From Abelmoschus esculentus (Eukaryota > Streptophyta > Magnoliopsida > Malvales > Malvaceae): a stretch of DNA of 64,000 bases. The DNA is taken from assembly GCA_035048815.1 (NCBI GenBank), contig JAUCBN010000028.1, positions 7,743,001-7,807,000 on the forward strand, given 5' to 3'. The number at the start of each line of letters is the position of its first letter. Position 1 is the stretch's first letter. The notes beneath the pieces are model-generated. The model saw only the letters and a list, made by a program, of their open reading frames with translations, ran no database searches and was not told the origin of the DNA. This document shows positions 42,295 to 54,676 of this stretch, one piece after another. The translations under genes were made by a program, and so were the position numbers.

Positions 42295-44507
42295 TTAATA
42301 CCATAATATCACTAACAGCATCTCTCAGACGAGTGCGGATAGCATCTAATAATTCTGCTAATGCTTCACTAGAAGCAGGAACATAATCTATAATCAAACT
42401 TGCGGCAGAAACAGCATTCTTTGTTTCTTGTGTGCTAAACATGTCCAGCAATGGGAGATTTCATGATGCAATACTGGAAGAGCAATCTTTTCCACTAGTG
42501 CAGGAACAAGGTTAGCATCAACATCATCAGGTGCAAAATTTCCATCTTCAGGAAAACCATAATTGAATAGCAAATTATGCCTGCCAGAGTGAAAGAAATT
42601 CTCAGTGCAAATAGTAACGAAACAGATACAAATAAACATTAACATGTGTTTGCTCATTCAAGCTAGAACTTCTATTTGCACCAATCAGAGTAAACTGAGA
42701 TAACCAAGTTCGTATCAAAAGATTCAAAACAGGCTATTTAAGTTCAAATTAGCAACAAAAGTTCTTTCTTCATTTTTTATTTTTTTGGTTCCTCTTAGAA
42801 ATGTGCAATTGAACCTCGAAGAAAAATTACCATTTCATATCCGAAAAATCTTCACCACTGTGGAGTGGATCCCACTTAAGAAGCTCCAGTCTTACATATG
42901 GAGAGAAGATAGCAAGAATACTTAATGACATGTAAGCATCACGGTAACTCGAAGAATAATCTTTCTTCAATTTTTCAAACTTCTGCTTAACAGCCGAAAG
43001 TTGGGAATATTCCTCAGATGTATCACTGAAAACTTCATCAGCTGTACGTAGCAACTCATCGCGGGTTGACCGATATGCTGTACTCTCGCTATCACTCTCA
43101 TCAGTGCTTGATTCGCCTTCTATTTTCTGATAGGAACTGTCAATATCCATGGATGATAATCTCTTAGAATCAAATCGAGCTTTCTGGTGATGACGAGCCT
43201 CAGCCCTTCGTTCCATATCCAAACGTTTCTGACGATTAATATCTCTACCATATTCATCTAATTTCACTGGAAAATTCGCTTGTTCTCTAATGGCAGCAGA
43301 TGCAGCCTGTGCAGCATTTGTGGCAACTTCAATCATTGCGGCACTGCTTCCATGTTCACTGAAAACCAACATTGCTGCTTTCACAGCTGCTTCAACCTCC
43401 ACCATTTCATCATCATTATTTGCAGATCTTCTTTCTAGGACAGCCAATGCACGTTCTTTATTATGGTTTTGCATTTGCTCTTCAAGTTCCTCTATAAGGG
43501 GAGCTTTATGCTGAATAGAAAAACATAGTAAAAGGTAAGCAAGTCTCCACGCTTGCACGAAAACCAGCCTCAACGCAACTGAATATCAACAAGAAATCAT
43601 TTCAAGCAAATAAAACTCTTAAGACCACATTTACATGCAAAAATGAAGCAGTGAATCACACCACTTAAATGCCAACCAAAGGGCATTTCTAATACTATGT
43701 GTTCCACTGTAATTTCAAACATTTAGCTTATTTTCAGGTTATGCATTCATATAGTTAAAGGTGTAGCGAATAAGTACATTTTGTTAGTTCAGTTTCAGGT
43801 ATCTGTTGATAATTGAGAACTTGATATTTGTAACTCAAATTTTCTGTTACAGTAACAATTTTGACATGAAATCTCAGACTAATTCAGCATTTATTTTTGA
43901 GGTTACCGCAGAAAGAAATCTCGTCTAACAGTGTGTGTGCCGATTAGTAAAAATGTGTTAAAAATATTTAGGAAGTAAAGGAACACTAATTTTTATTATT
44001 AGTGCTTTAAACTATCCTTCTATCAATTTTATTTATACTAAAAAAGTACTACAAAGAATTTTACCCAAATAGTCATTGAGATAGATATGAAATAAATGAA
44101 ATAAAAATAAAATTATCATTCATTGTATTTTCAATTTCAGCTTATGTATTCCTATTTTTGTTATTACTATTATTGTTCATTGGAGTTATTTTTAAATACT
44201 TAATCACTTATAATTTATGGGAAAAAAAATAAGATATGCACACTCCAGAAGAGAGTGTGAGAGTGATGAAACATATATCCAATGAAGAAGTAAATTGGCA
44301 AACAGAAAAACATGGTATAGACTCGGATAAAGGCGTACCTGCAAAAATTCACATATAACAGAAACAAAATCACGAAGCTTTTGCATAAAGATGAACTTCT
44401 CACCAGCAGCAGATAGAGACCTCTCAAGGGCCGTGATATTGAAAAGTGAGGCTGACAGATCCTCGTCAGCCTTCGTTAATGACGAAATGGTTCTGTCATG
44501 GGATTCC

Positions 44508-46361
44508 TGTTAAGGAGATAGAAATTGATTAGGTACAAAATAATTAAAACGTATTTAATATGTTAAAAAGGATCATTGCTTGTTGACATATGGTCTTAGG
44601 CCTAGCTTATGAAAGAGCCTTTCTACCAAAAATTTTAAAAGTTTAGGACAAATCTCGAAATCAAAGTTTATCCAAAAAAAGTGCTATTAAAAAAGATTGA
44701 ATTATTTCATATTCTTATTTTCCATTTGTTCCAAACTGCTACTAATTTTATATTTCCAATTAACAAAAATATCTCTTTATTTTTTATTTCTTTTACTTAA
44801 AAACTTCAAATTTATATTAATAAAGTTGTGTATTTTTCTTTCATTAAGAGTTCGCAAAAATGCGACTATCATTTCAATACTCTCACGCCATTTTGCACTA
44901 AGTTGCCATTTATATGACAATTTAGATACCCTATCATTAAGAATTCCTGCACATCCATAAAAATGTAAATACTGAAATATATAATAAACTCCATCAGCAA
45001 TGCAATGACAAGACAAGAATGTATCTGAGTTTCCACCCATCCTATCCTTCCATGTATCTACAGTCCAAGCATCAGTTACAACTAGATTTCTCATCATATT
45101 ACTTTAAAGAAATTTCTTGAGGTTAAAGTGACCCACTCAAGTCTTAAGCACTTAGAGAGTCTAATCAATATTGGCTCCACTTCCCAAATAATTTTCTCTC
45201 AATTCAATACAGGCCACAATTCGGGATCACCAAAAATTTTTACATCTCGTCTTGATCAATTTACTGACATACTTTACTCAAAAGCTAAAACTACAAATAA
45301 ATCAGAAGTCACAAAAGATAAGGGATCAACAAATAAGAAAAAAGAACATCTGGGAAATGTGATAAAGGGGTCATAGTGGCCAAAGATGCAATGAATGATG
45401 TGGCTTGTGCGTGATCGGTGGTTAGGGATTTATTATTTGAAGAAGATGAACAAGATATTTTTCAGAGAGAACAATATGTTTCTTTGTATTTTCTTATTAT
45501 TCGTAATTCTCAAATGTATGCAGAGGAAGCCTATTTATAATGCAGAGTTTTAATATAACTAAAACTATACTTTTATCTTTAATTTAAATAATAATTATTT
45601 CTAATTTAAATAAAACTTCTAGTAATTCTAAACTATTGATTAGGAATAAACTCTAATTACACATTAAATGAAACTCCAACACTACTCAACTTACACTTTC
45701 CCTCAAACTCTAACACTTCTCGGATAACTTACAAGAAAAGGTTCTCATGTTACACATTTCAAAAGCATCGTAGGACGGGCACAAATATTTTTTTTCTAAA
45801 AGGATTCATAAGTGAAGAATATTTATAAAAGAAAAATCACTGAAGGGAAATAGGAAGGGTTAAAACTTCCAAGGGCCTGCACATACCGCTTCAAATTTCA
45901 TTTTTCGAAAAAACTTAAAAAAAAATCACCATAGTAATTTTGTAGCAGAAAAGAACCAAAATAAATGTTTATTAATAGATAAAACACAATATTCAAATTA
46001 TTCATTACCACGAATTTGTCATGCATTCTTGCCAACTTAAAAGCAAAAGCCAGCATATTTGTATATTAAAACCAAATGAACCAATAAAGTGTAGAACAAG
46101 GACGAAAATAGAAATAAGTTCCTCAACAATTATATTATAACAAAATGAACCAATAAAGTGTAGAACAAGGACACAAATAACCCTTGACTTGAGATGTCAT
46201 CCTGCATGTGAACTTTACTCTTGTAATTAGTAGCAAAATGGTAATGTGAAGCTCATTATGCATATTTGACATTAAAACCTGAACCATAGTTGGAATAATT
46301 AGCCTTTTAAGTAATTATGTGATTATAAAAAATTCATCAAGAAATAGTTGCGAAAGATGAG
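44508..46361. other. Intergenic or lost upstream part of the ILP1-like gene
   Basis: No exon of ILP1 was recognised. A minus-strand open frame at 44780-45097 reads, in part, VVTDAWTVDTWKDRMGGN, GVYYIFQYLHFYGCAG and LSYKWQLSAKWRESIEMIV. It looks protein-like but I do not recognise the family. A plus-strand frame at 45128-45376 ends in a Lys-rich tail and is also unrecognised. A 30-bp direct repeat (AAATGAACCAATAAAGTGTA core) lies at 46074-46103 and 46143-46172. Confidence 0.35.
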
Positions 46362-46731
46362 CCATGGAGCTTAATATTAAAAAGCGTGCCTCTGGTGCTG
46401 AGAAGTGTGAGGCACCGAGAGGCGTCCAAAAAAACGCCTCTTCCATCCTAGGCGAGGCGAATTCCCAAAAGCAAGTGACTCGGCGCGAGGCGAGGGAGGC
46501 AGAAGGCGATCGCCTCTGGCACCTCATACAGGCGAGGCGAATTCCCAAAAAAACACATGAATTTTTTTAAAAAAGTAATTAAGAGTTTGAAACCCTAAAA
46601 TCTCGACCCATCTCATCTTCTCTCAAACTCATTATGTCGTTCTTCTATTCTCAACCAATCTTGAAGATAATAGGCCACAACCACTGTCGTCAGCCTGAAT
46701 AGTTGTCGACTTGTCATCGCCGGCCAACTTG

Positions 46732-47038
46732 TGTGAGATTATATATATAGTATTGGTAGGAATTTGAGTTAGGATCTATTACTTAGAGAAAATTTTAGTA
46801 TAATTAAAAATCTTAAGTTAATAGGATTAAAAGCCTAAAGTAATTAGGACTTCTAATCCTATTCAAAGTCTTATTCTAAAGCCTATAAAAAGCATTAGCT
46901 TGTGTAAACAAAATCATTCATTCAACAACAGAAAATCAATTATGTTTCTTCTTCTGTTTCACAAAAAGCTTAAATTTTCTTTTTTCTTTTTTCAACATTA
47001 TTTTATTTTTCCACAAAGTTGGAAGTTGATTTTCTACA
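46732..47038 (+). repeat. Copia 5' LTR (307 bp)
   Basis: It matches 50579-50883 with few differences. A TATA-like GCCTATAAAAAGC lies at about 46881-46893. Confidence 0.93.
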
Positions 47039-47049
47039 TGGTATCAGTC
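47039..47049 (+). other. Copia primer binding site
   Basis: TGGTATCAGTC directly follows the 5' LTR, close to the tRNA-iMet site TGGTATCAGAG. Confidence 0.8.
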
Positions 47050-48330
47050 TAATATCGATCCTAGTCCGAATTCTTAATGGGATTCCTTTCGACAACTTCT
47101 GAGATATTACCCACAACAAAACAAACGGTTGGATTGGAGTTTTTTAAGCAATTTCAGGTTCGACAGTAACCTGTGAAACAAATTTAGTTCTTGTGGAGGA
47201 TAAAGGCATACAAAATATTTGTTCTCCTACTGCACTCTTTTCTTCTAAAGGCACATCAACATGGAGCATCGACTCTGGAGCATCTGATCACTTGACTGGT
47301 AACAGAGAATTATTCCTTAATTTTTTAAATTCATCTTCTAGAAGTTCTATTAAAACAGCCGGTGGCTCTTTCTCCTATCAAAGGAAGTGGCTCGGTCCTC
47401 ATTAATGATAACTTGTTGCTTGAAGATGTTTTGTTTGTGCCTAATCTTGCCTGCAATCTTATCTTTGCTAGTAAACTCTCCAAGAATTTGAAGTGTTCAT
47501 TACAGTTTACTGAATCTGGTTGTTTTTTACAGGCAATGAATTCGAGAAAAATACTTGGCAATGCAAGCTTACAAAATGGTCTTTATGTCCTTCTCGGTAA
47601 TCAACCAACTGCCATACCAAATACTTTTTGTTCCTTTACTTCTTTAGGACAAATTAATAATATAATGTTATGGCATTTTAGGTTAGGGCATCCTAATTTC
47701 CATTATCTTACTAAATTATTCCCTAAATTATTTGTTAATAAAAATCCAAGTTCTTTTAAATGTCATATATGTCCTCATGCTAAACAGACAAAAGCATCTT
47801 ATTTACCATCTTTCTATAAACCATCTCACCATTTTTCATTGATTCATAGTGATGTTTGGGTCCTTCTCGAGTGAAGAATGTAACTGGTAGTAGGTGGTTT
47901 GTCACTTTCATAGATGACCATAGTAGAACAACTTGGACATATTTGTTAAGAGATAAATCTGAAGTAGCCTCTGTTTTTGAGAAATTTTATCATATGGTAA
48001 AAACCCAATTTGGATGTAAAATTCAGATATTCAAATCAGATAATGGGAGTGAATATTTTACCAAGTCATTGAGAGAATTTTTTAACAAAAAAGGAATTTT
48101 ACAAATAAGCACTTGTGTGGATACACCATAACAAAATGGGGTTACAAAAAGAAAAAATAGACATTTGTTAGAGGTTACTAGGTTTTGATGTTCACCAGTA
48201 ACACTCCTAAGTATTTGTGGGGCGAGGCTTTATTAACTGCGACCTATCTCATTAATCGAATGCCTAGTAAGGTTTTGCAACATAGAACACCTAGAGCTGT
48301 TTTTTAGAGTGTTACCCAAATTTTAAACCA
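47050..48330 (+). pseudogene. Copia protease and integrase, broken
   Basis: Only about 140 bp separates the primer site from protease, so gag is lost. Protease reads WSIDSGASDHLTG (47260-47300), frameshifts near 47360, then runs SGSVLINDNLLLEDVLFVPN. A pre-integrase zinc region has WHFRLGHPNFHYL and CHICPHAKQTK. After another shift near 47870 the core reads FVTFIDDHSRTTW and FKSDNGSEYF. A TAA at 48129-48131 precedes QNGV, and the catalytic Glu codon is AAA (Lys, 48147-48149). Confidence 0.87.
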
Positions 48331-49143
48331 TTGTCATCTATTCTTCCTTTTAAAGTTTTTGGTTGCACTATGTTTGTAAAAGATTCTGCTCCCTCTATGT
48401 CAAAACTAGACCCTAGATCTTTGAAGTGTGTCTTGCTAGGGTATTCTTCACTTAAGAAGGGCTACAAATGTTACAATTCTCCTTCTCAAAAAATTTTTAT
48501 TTCATTGGATCTCACCTTTTTTGAACATGAACCTTATTTCCACTCGACTGAAAATCAGGGGGAGAATAGTGATATTTTTCAGCCTCTCAGAAATAAGGTT
48601 TATTCTTCAGATTTATTTATTAATAATCCTTTATCATTTGAACCTGATAACTCTTCCACTTCTACACCTACAACTTTTCATCCTTCACCTATTGTGACTA
48701 CTCCTCAATTTTCACCTAAACCTCCCTCACAAACTCCTCAACCTTCTAAGCAATTGAAAGTTTACACCAGAAAACAGAAAATTATTCCAAAGACTATTTT
48801 GCAATCTGACACTTGCCAAGAATTGGACTTGAATTCAGTTGCCAATGAGAATGATGAAGGTAATGTTCTAACTGAGATTCCTTCCTCGATACCTGAGGTT
48901 GATGATTTACCAATTACTAAAAGGAAAGGGATAAGAGAATGTACAAAGCATCCCATTCAGAGGTATGTTGCTTATGGTAATCTAATGCCATCTTTCAAGG
49001 CTTTTACAGCTTGCATAGATAAAGAACAAATACCTGACACTATTGAGGAGGCTCTAAATGATTCTAAGTGGAGAAGAGCTGTTGAAGAGGAGATTGAAGC
49101 ACTTGAAAAGAATGATACTTGGACCATTACAGATCTTCCGTAG
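48331..49143 (+). pseudogene. Copia integrase C-terminus, linker and RT start
   Basis: The open frame reads LPFKVFGCTMFVKDSAPSMS and LKCVLLGYSSLKKGYKCYNS, then a Ser/Pro-rich linker. The RT lead-in is NDSKWRRAVEEEIEALEKND, followed by TWTITDLP and stop TAG at 49141-49143. Confidence 0.85.
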
Positions 49144-50583
49144 GGCAAGAAACCAGTTGGATGCAAGTGGGTGTTCTCCATAAAATACAACTCTGATGGT
49201 ATTATACAAAGGTATAAAGCAAGGTTGGTAGCCAAAGGTTTTACTCAAACCTATGAAATTGATTATAATGAGACTTTTGCTCCTGTAGCTAAGCTAAATA
49301 CAATCAAAGTTCTCTTAAGTTTGACAGTAAACAAAGACTGGATGCTGCATCAACTTGACATTAAAAATGCTTTTCTTAATGGAAAATTGGAAGAAGAAGT
49401 GTACATGAGAGTACCTTCGGGTTTGAAGTCGATAAAAGGTGATCAGAAAGTTTGTAGACTTAATAAATCCATCTATGGTTTGAAACAATCGCCTAGAGCC
49501 TGGTTTGACAGATTCACCAAGGTGATTTTAAAAGCTGGATATAAACAATCCTTAGCAGATCACACACTCTTCATTAAAATAACCTCTAACAATAAAAGGG
49601 TTATTTTAATAGTGTATGTGGACGACATAATTCTGACAGGTGATGATGAGGAAGAGATAAGTCACCTGAAAAGGTTATTAAATACAGAGTTTGAAACAAA
49701 AGACCTAGGAAAACTCAGATACTTTCTAGGCATGGAGGTTCCTAAGTCGAGCAAAGCTTTAATAATAAATCAAAGAAAGTATGTTCTTGATTTACTTAAT
49801 GAAACTGGGACGCTAGGATGCAAACCAGTTGATACTCCCATGGAAGCAGGATTAAAATTTAGTAAAGATGACTCAAGCCATAAAATTGATAAGGGTAAAT
49901 TTCAGAGGTTAGTGGAAAAGTTAATTTATTTATCATTAACCAGACCAGATATTGCCTTTCCAGTTAATGTTATCAGTCAACACATGACTGATCCAAGAGA
50001 GGATCACATGGAAGCTACAATTAAAATTTTGAGATACTTGAAAGAGACACCAAGGCATGGACTGCTATTTAAAAAGACTCAAGAAAGTTCTATTTAGATT
50101 TTTTCAGATTCAAGCTGGGTAGATGAACTGACAGAAAAAAGATCAACTAGTGGTTATTGTTCCTTTGTTTAGGGAAATTTAGTGACTTGGAGAAGTAAGA
50201 AACAAACAAATGTATCTAGAAGCAACGTTGAAGCAAAATATAGGGCTTTAGCATTGGGAATGTGTGAAGGAATTTGGTTATTAAAGCTACTGAAAGAGCT
50301 AGATGTGAACCAAGAGGAAAAGTTCGAGATTTTTTGTGATAATCAGTCTGCCATACAAGTCGCTCGAAATCCAATTCATCATGATAGGACGAAACATGTA
50401 GAGATTGATAGACATTTTATCTCAGAAAAGATTACTAATGGGACAGCTTCTTTATCCTATGTTCCTACAGAAGAACAAGTGGCAGACGTGTTTACAAAAG
50501 CATTACCAAAAGCTTCATTCGACAAGTTTCTATTCAAGTTGGGAATATACAATATATATTCTCCAACTTGGGGGGGAGTGTGA
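49144..50583 (+). pseudogene. Copia reverse transcriptase and RNase H
   Basis: RT continues in the same frame as the preceding block with KPVGCKWVFSIKYNSDG, DYNETFAPVAKL, QLDIKNAFLNG and the active site LIVYVDDIILTGDD (about 49606-49650). A stop at 50095 and another near 50171 flank the RNase H start (SDSSWVDELTEKRSTSGYCS). RNase H ends with CDNQSAIQVARNPIHHDRTK and VADVFTKALPKASFDKFLFK. It is complete in length but carries three nonsense codons. Confidence 0.88.
50565..50578 (+). other. Copia polypurine tract
   Basis: AACTTGGGGGGGAG directly precedes the 3' LTR. Confidence 0.85.
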
Positions 50584-50883
50584 GATTATATATATAGTAT
50601 TGGTAGGAATTTGAATTAGGATCTATTATTTAGAGATAATTTTAGTAGAATTAAAAGTCTTAAGTTAATAGGATTAAAAGTCTAAAGTAATTAGGACTTT
50701 TAATCCTATTCAAAGTCTTATTCTAAAGCCTATAAAAAGGCATTAGCTTGTGTAAACAAAATCATTCATTCAACAACAGAAAATCAATTATGTTTCTTCT
50801 TTTGTTTCACAAAAAGCTTAAATTTTCTTTTTTTTTTCAACATTATTTTATTTTTCCACAAAGTTGGAAGTTGATTTTCTACA
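50579..50883 (+). repeat. Copia 3' LTR (305 bp)
   Basis: It starts TGTGAGATTATATATATAG and ends TTGATTTTCTACA, then GCTTG. Confidence 0.93.
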
Positions 50884-51938
50884 GCTTGTGACGTTGCCTC
50901 GCTGGAATTTACACAGCCCGGTAAGTATTTTGTTTTTTTAATCTAAATTTTTTCACCCAAGTGACCCAACCCTCACTAGTATTTTTTTATTTTTTTTATT
51001 TATAAACTATTTTATTATTTTTATATAAATTTCTTTTAGGATTTATATTCAATATATTGGATTTAATTTTTTAATCAGACTTTATTTTTTATATTCGATG
51101 CAAGGATTTATGGGTAAGCTTTTAAATTTATTTATAGACTGTTGAATAATGTTTCAATGTTACTGTTAGGTAGATTGAAATTTTTGGGTGGATTGAACTT
51201 TTTAAGTAAATTAAAATTTTTAATCAAACTTTTTTTTATATATTCGATCCTTTTCGATTCACTGTTGAAAGTTTTAAATAAATTTAAATATTTCAATGTT
51301 AATGTTTTAGTGTTTCAGACTTTTCAGTTCACTGTTGAAAGCAGACCGCCGAATTTTTAGGTAGATTGAAATTTCACTGTTTAAATTTTTTGTTAAATTT
51401 AATTTAATCATAAATAATGTTTGTTTCATGAATAAGGGATAAGATTTTTAGTGTTGTACTGCTGAATTCGATGCTTTCATGAATAATGTTTATAAATCGT
51501 TGAATTTTGTTTTAAAATGGCTAGTGTTGCACTGCTTCCAGAAAGGTCAAGGGAATAATGTTTATAGACATGCACTAATCTTGTTTATGTTCTATGGTTT
51601 TATTATTTATATGTTATTCTTTTATTTGAGACTTAAGTACAAATTTATGGATTTATAAATCTTGTCCCGAACACTATATTTTATTGCTCTTATAAGTCAT
51701 TTTGTTTAATTTAAGACTTAAGTACAAATTTAGGTTAAGTAGAAATATTTTTATTTTTCACATATATAATATACTTATCATGTATTTATGTACAAAATAA
51801 ACTATATAAATAATTTATAATTTTTAGGTAAAAATGGCGCCTCGCCTACGAAAGGCGAGCGCCTTCGCCTCGCGCCTCGGCTCTATGGACCTTTTGCGCA
51901 TCGGAACACCTCGCGCATTTTAATACCAAACCACTGAG

Positions 51939-54676
51939 TTCGTATCCTATTCAAATCTCGACTGCTAATCAAATCTCATTTTGGGACCAAATGGCTATTT
52001 ATGGGTAAAAATGAAACTACTATTCGCAATTTATTCGAGCTCAATAAAAAAAAATCATGTCACTCCCAAAAACTGCCCATTCAAATCATCTATCGGTCTT
52101 CCATACAGCCCATTCATCTTTCACTCATGTCACTCCCCAAAACTGCTTTCATTTACTTCTTTCCCTGTTAGCCTTAATAATGCTATTTTCCATCTAACCC
52201 ACCATTATAGTTTTCTCTTCATAGTTTTGTTCATGATTTTCTAAACCTCTCTTATCGATTGTGTTTCTTTGGCAGAAAATAATAATCAACTGATGTTTAT
52301 TTATTCATTTAAGATTTCTTTTTTATAAGCTTTTTATATGTAATTGCTTTTCTTTTTGTATGTTTGATGAACAGATGTTTTGGGGTTTCTAAATCAGTTT
52401 CTTGTGTGTGAATTACTTTAGATTTTAGTTTAGATGTATTTTTAAGCATTAATGTTATTTTCATTATGTTGGTATTTTCTTAATATTATTTTTATCATTA
52501 TATTATCAGAAAAAATCCATTATTTAAATATATTTTTAATTTTTTAAATACAAAACGGGTAAACAAGCTTAATCAAGCCGAGATCAAGCTTCAAACATGA
52601 AGCCTGATTGAGTTCGAGCCGGGTATCAAACTCAAACTTCAGCTATTTACAAATTTGTTGACCCCTTATCTTTCTTTTTTATAAACTCAAACCTGATTGA
52701 GTTCGAGCAGGGTATCAAGCTCAATTACACCCCTAGAACTATTTACAAATTTTACACATCTCAACATCAACCAAATCCCATATAGTTTCAAGGAAATAAT
52801 AAATTCTAATACTCAAAAGAAGTTGCTGGTCATAAGAAGTGGAAGGCTCTATGTCAACACCACGACATCCCTATCTAGGTAGAAATTTGTTTGGCACTCA
52901 AGTATACTACTATGCAATCTTGCGTTATAATTTAAACCGTTAGATAACAAAACTATATCTATGAAAATACTTTAAGTTTAATCATAAACCTTAAATTCTT
53001 AAATCTTAAATTAGACTTTTAAATTTTAGAGACCCGATTGTAAAAAAATAGTTTTAGTTCGTGATTTTTTTCGTATATATTATCATTTCATTTTCTTCCT
53101 CACACATGAGTTTGTTGAATTGAGACAAACTGAATAATTTTTTTAGTTAATTAAGTTAATAAATTTATTTTTGATAGCTTAATTTAATTTATTTTGTGTG
53201 TGTGTGAGAATTTGGTACAATTTTATTAATGAAAGAAAATCGCACATGAAAAATATTATCACATGATTCATTAAAAAACCTTTTAAGCCTAGTGGGAGAA
53301 AAATAGTACATGTGATAACACCGACAATTTATACTCGAAATACAAACATCAATAAATTACAAATAGCAAACAAAGCAATTCTAAGAATTACAACCCAAAA
53401 TTATTATTTTCTCGATTATTTTAACAGAAAATATTGAATAACAAAAACTTATTACTTGAAATTCATTTTTTTAGAATGATGCGAAGAGATAAGTATTGTT
53501 GGTGGAAAAGAAGCAATAAATTTAAGATTTATTTGGCCCAATGCTATGACCACAAAAATAAAATAGGATCTTCAAAAAATTAATCATCATAAGTGTTACA
53601 ATAAAGTTATTAAAAATTTAATGGCGGAAAAATTATATTTATTAACTTGTTATTTTTTTCTGAATTAATGAAATAAAAGATTATAAAAATATCAACAGTT
53701 TCTTGAATGCAACAAACTAACTATAGTAGTTGGTGGATGTGGAAGATAGTGAATCTCTAGATTAAATGAATTTACATGAATAAGCTATTTAAATTTGAGA
53801 ACGAGGTATAAGCTGATAATTAACATTGTAGTTTTGGTTTGCCAAGTCTCAAATGTGCAAAATAATAATCAGGGACTCTGGTTGAATTGTCAAGCGTACA
53901 GTAATTGAATAGCTTTTAAATAATCTATTTATAACACAAACTGAATTATAACACTCAAATATTATTTTAAATTTTAAAATCCTAATTTTAAAATCCTTGG
54001 TTAAAAACACTAATTTTCATATTTTTATTGAAATCCTAATTTTTGAGGTTTTTAAATTAATTTTTTAAATTCAAAAATAGATTTTAGAATAAGATTGTGA
54101 AGTTTTAAAAGTTTTAGAGTGTGAATTTAAGTTTAAAAATTAAAGTGACGTTTTAAAAATCCTAAAAGATCAATAACTTAATACGTAGTTTACTATTTTT
54201 TAAAAAATTCTTTATTTCTAACGTGATTTCTTTAGTTTTTTTTTATTATTTAAATAAATAATTATTATATTATTTAATATTATAATATATGTTTTAAAGT
54301 TTGAGAATTTTTAAATAATTAATTTGATTTTAAATTAAATTATATTTTTTTACAGAAATCAATTATTTTTTATTAAAAGTATTTCTTTAACTTTATTATT
54401 ATATTAAAAATATTATTTTATTTTAATTATTATTATAGTATATATTATATATAGCCTCGTACAAAAAATCCTTTTATAATTCTATAATTTTTTAATATTT
54501 ATTATATTTTGATTTTGATTTAATAGAATTTTAATTGGAATCAATTAATTTTCTTCATATGTACATATTGTTCTCTAAGAGAAAACCCTAAATTATTTTC
54601 TTTCATCAAAAATTCTTTAAAGTCTATGTTTTCATTCCTTAATTTTGTTTGAGTTCGAAACAACGTTATTAGTAAA
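51939..54676. other. AT-rich noncoding sequence
   Basis: No supported gene. A 33-bp direct repeat (CCTGATTGAGTTCGAGC core) lies at 52603-52635 and 52692-52724. It is followed by TACACCCCTAG (about 52727), which resembles an hAT MITE end, but no partner end was found. From about 53950 the sequence (CTAATTTTTGAGG, GTGAAGTTTTAAAAG) weakly resembles F's LTR. Confidence 0.45.

Larger units (their letters stand above)
40032..44507 (-). pseudogene. ILP1: ILP1-like (GCFC domain) gene, 3' half, two frameshifts
   Basis: Five exons on the minus strand have canonical GT/AG sites: 44507-44339, 43510-42831, 42580-42302, 40985-40696 and 40224-40032 (stop TGA). They match the C-terminal half of plant ILP1, a GCFC-domain transcriptional repressor linked to endoreduplication. 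Landmarks are KFIFMQKLRDFVSVICEFLQ, FSPYVRLELLKWDPLH, HNLLFNYGFPEDG, NAARVTAYRCGMSVRLMRNI and CLWKDILALPVLEKLALDEL, then the end ARDIARRFHLKEAL. Exon 1 has an extra base near 44462 (169 nt instead of 168). Exon 3 lacks a base near 42445, giving CWTCLAHK in place of CWDMFSTQ. No N-terminal exons were recognised upstream. It is probably a decayed partial copy. A sequencing error could explain one indel but less easily both. Confidence 0.85.
46732..50883 (+). mobile_element. Ty1/copia LTR retrotransposon, decayed
   Basis: Both LTRs start TGTGAGATTATATATATAG and end TTGATTTTCTACA. A tRNA-iMet type primer site and a G-rich purine tract are present. The flanks ACTTG (46727-46731) and GCTTG (50884-50888) differ at one base. 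The protein order is protease, integrase, RT, RNase H, which is diagnostic of copia. The gag region is almost entirely missing. Confidence 0.92.
46370..51930. mobile_element. hAT-like element with GC-rich ends, split by a copia insertion
   Basis: The left end is CTTAATATTAAAAAGCGTGC and the right end, read inward, is TTTGGTATTAAAATGCGCGA. The same GGCGAGGCG-rich sub-terminal blocks as in the intron element lie at 46380-46550 and 51835-51915. The flanks CCATGGAG and CCACTGAG match at 6 of 8 positions. Without the copia element it is about 1.4 kb. The interior from 50889 to 51830 is AT-rich with no supported gene. Confidence 0.7.

Noticed and set aside
42302..42580. Shifted reading of ILP1-like exon 3 as a real alternative C-terminus
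   Set aside because: The sense homology resumes exactly one base later, which indicates a lost base rather than an alternative product.
50221..50250. Loss of an RNase H catalytic Glu in copia (VEAKYRA)
   Set aside because: By alignment with other RNases H the first Glu of the EAEY motif is catalytic and it is kept. Only the second is changed.
51142..51360. 72-residue plus-strand frame in the hAT-like interior
   Set aside because: Leu/Phe/Lys-rich AT noise with no recognisable domain.
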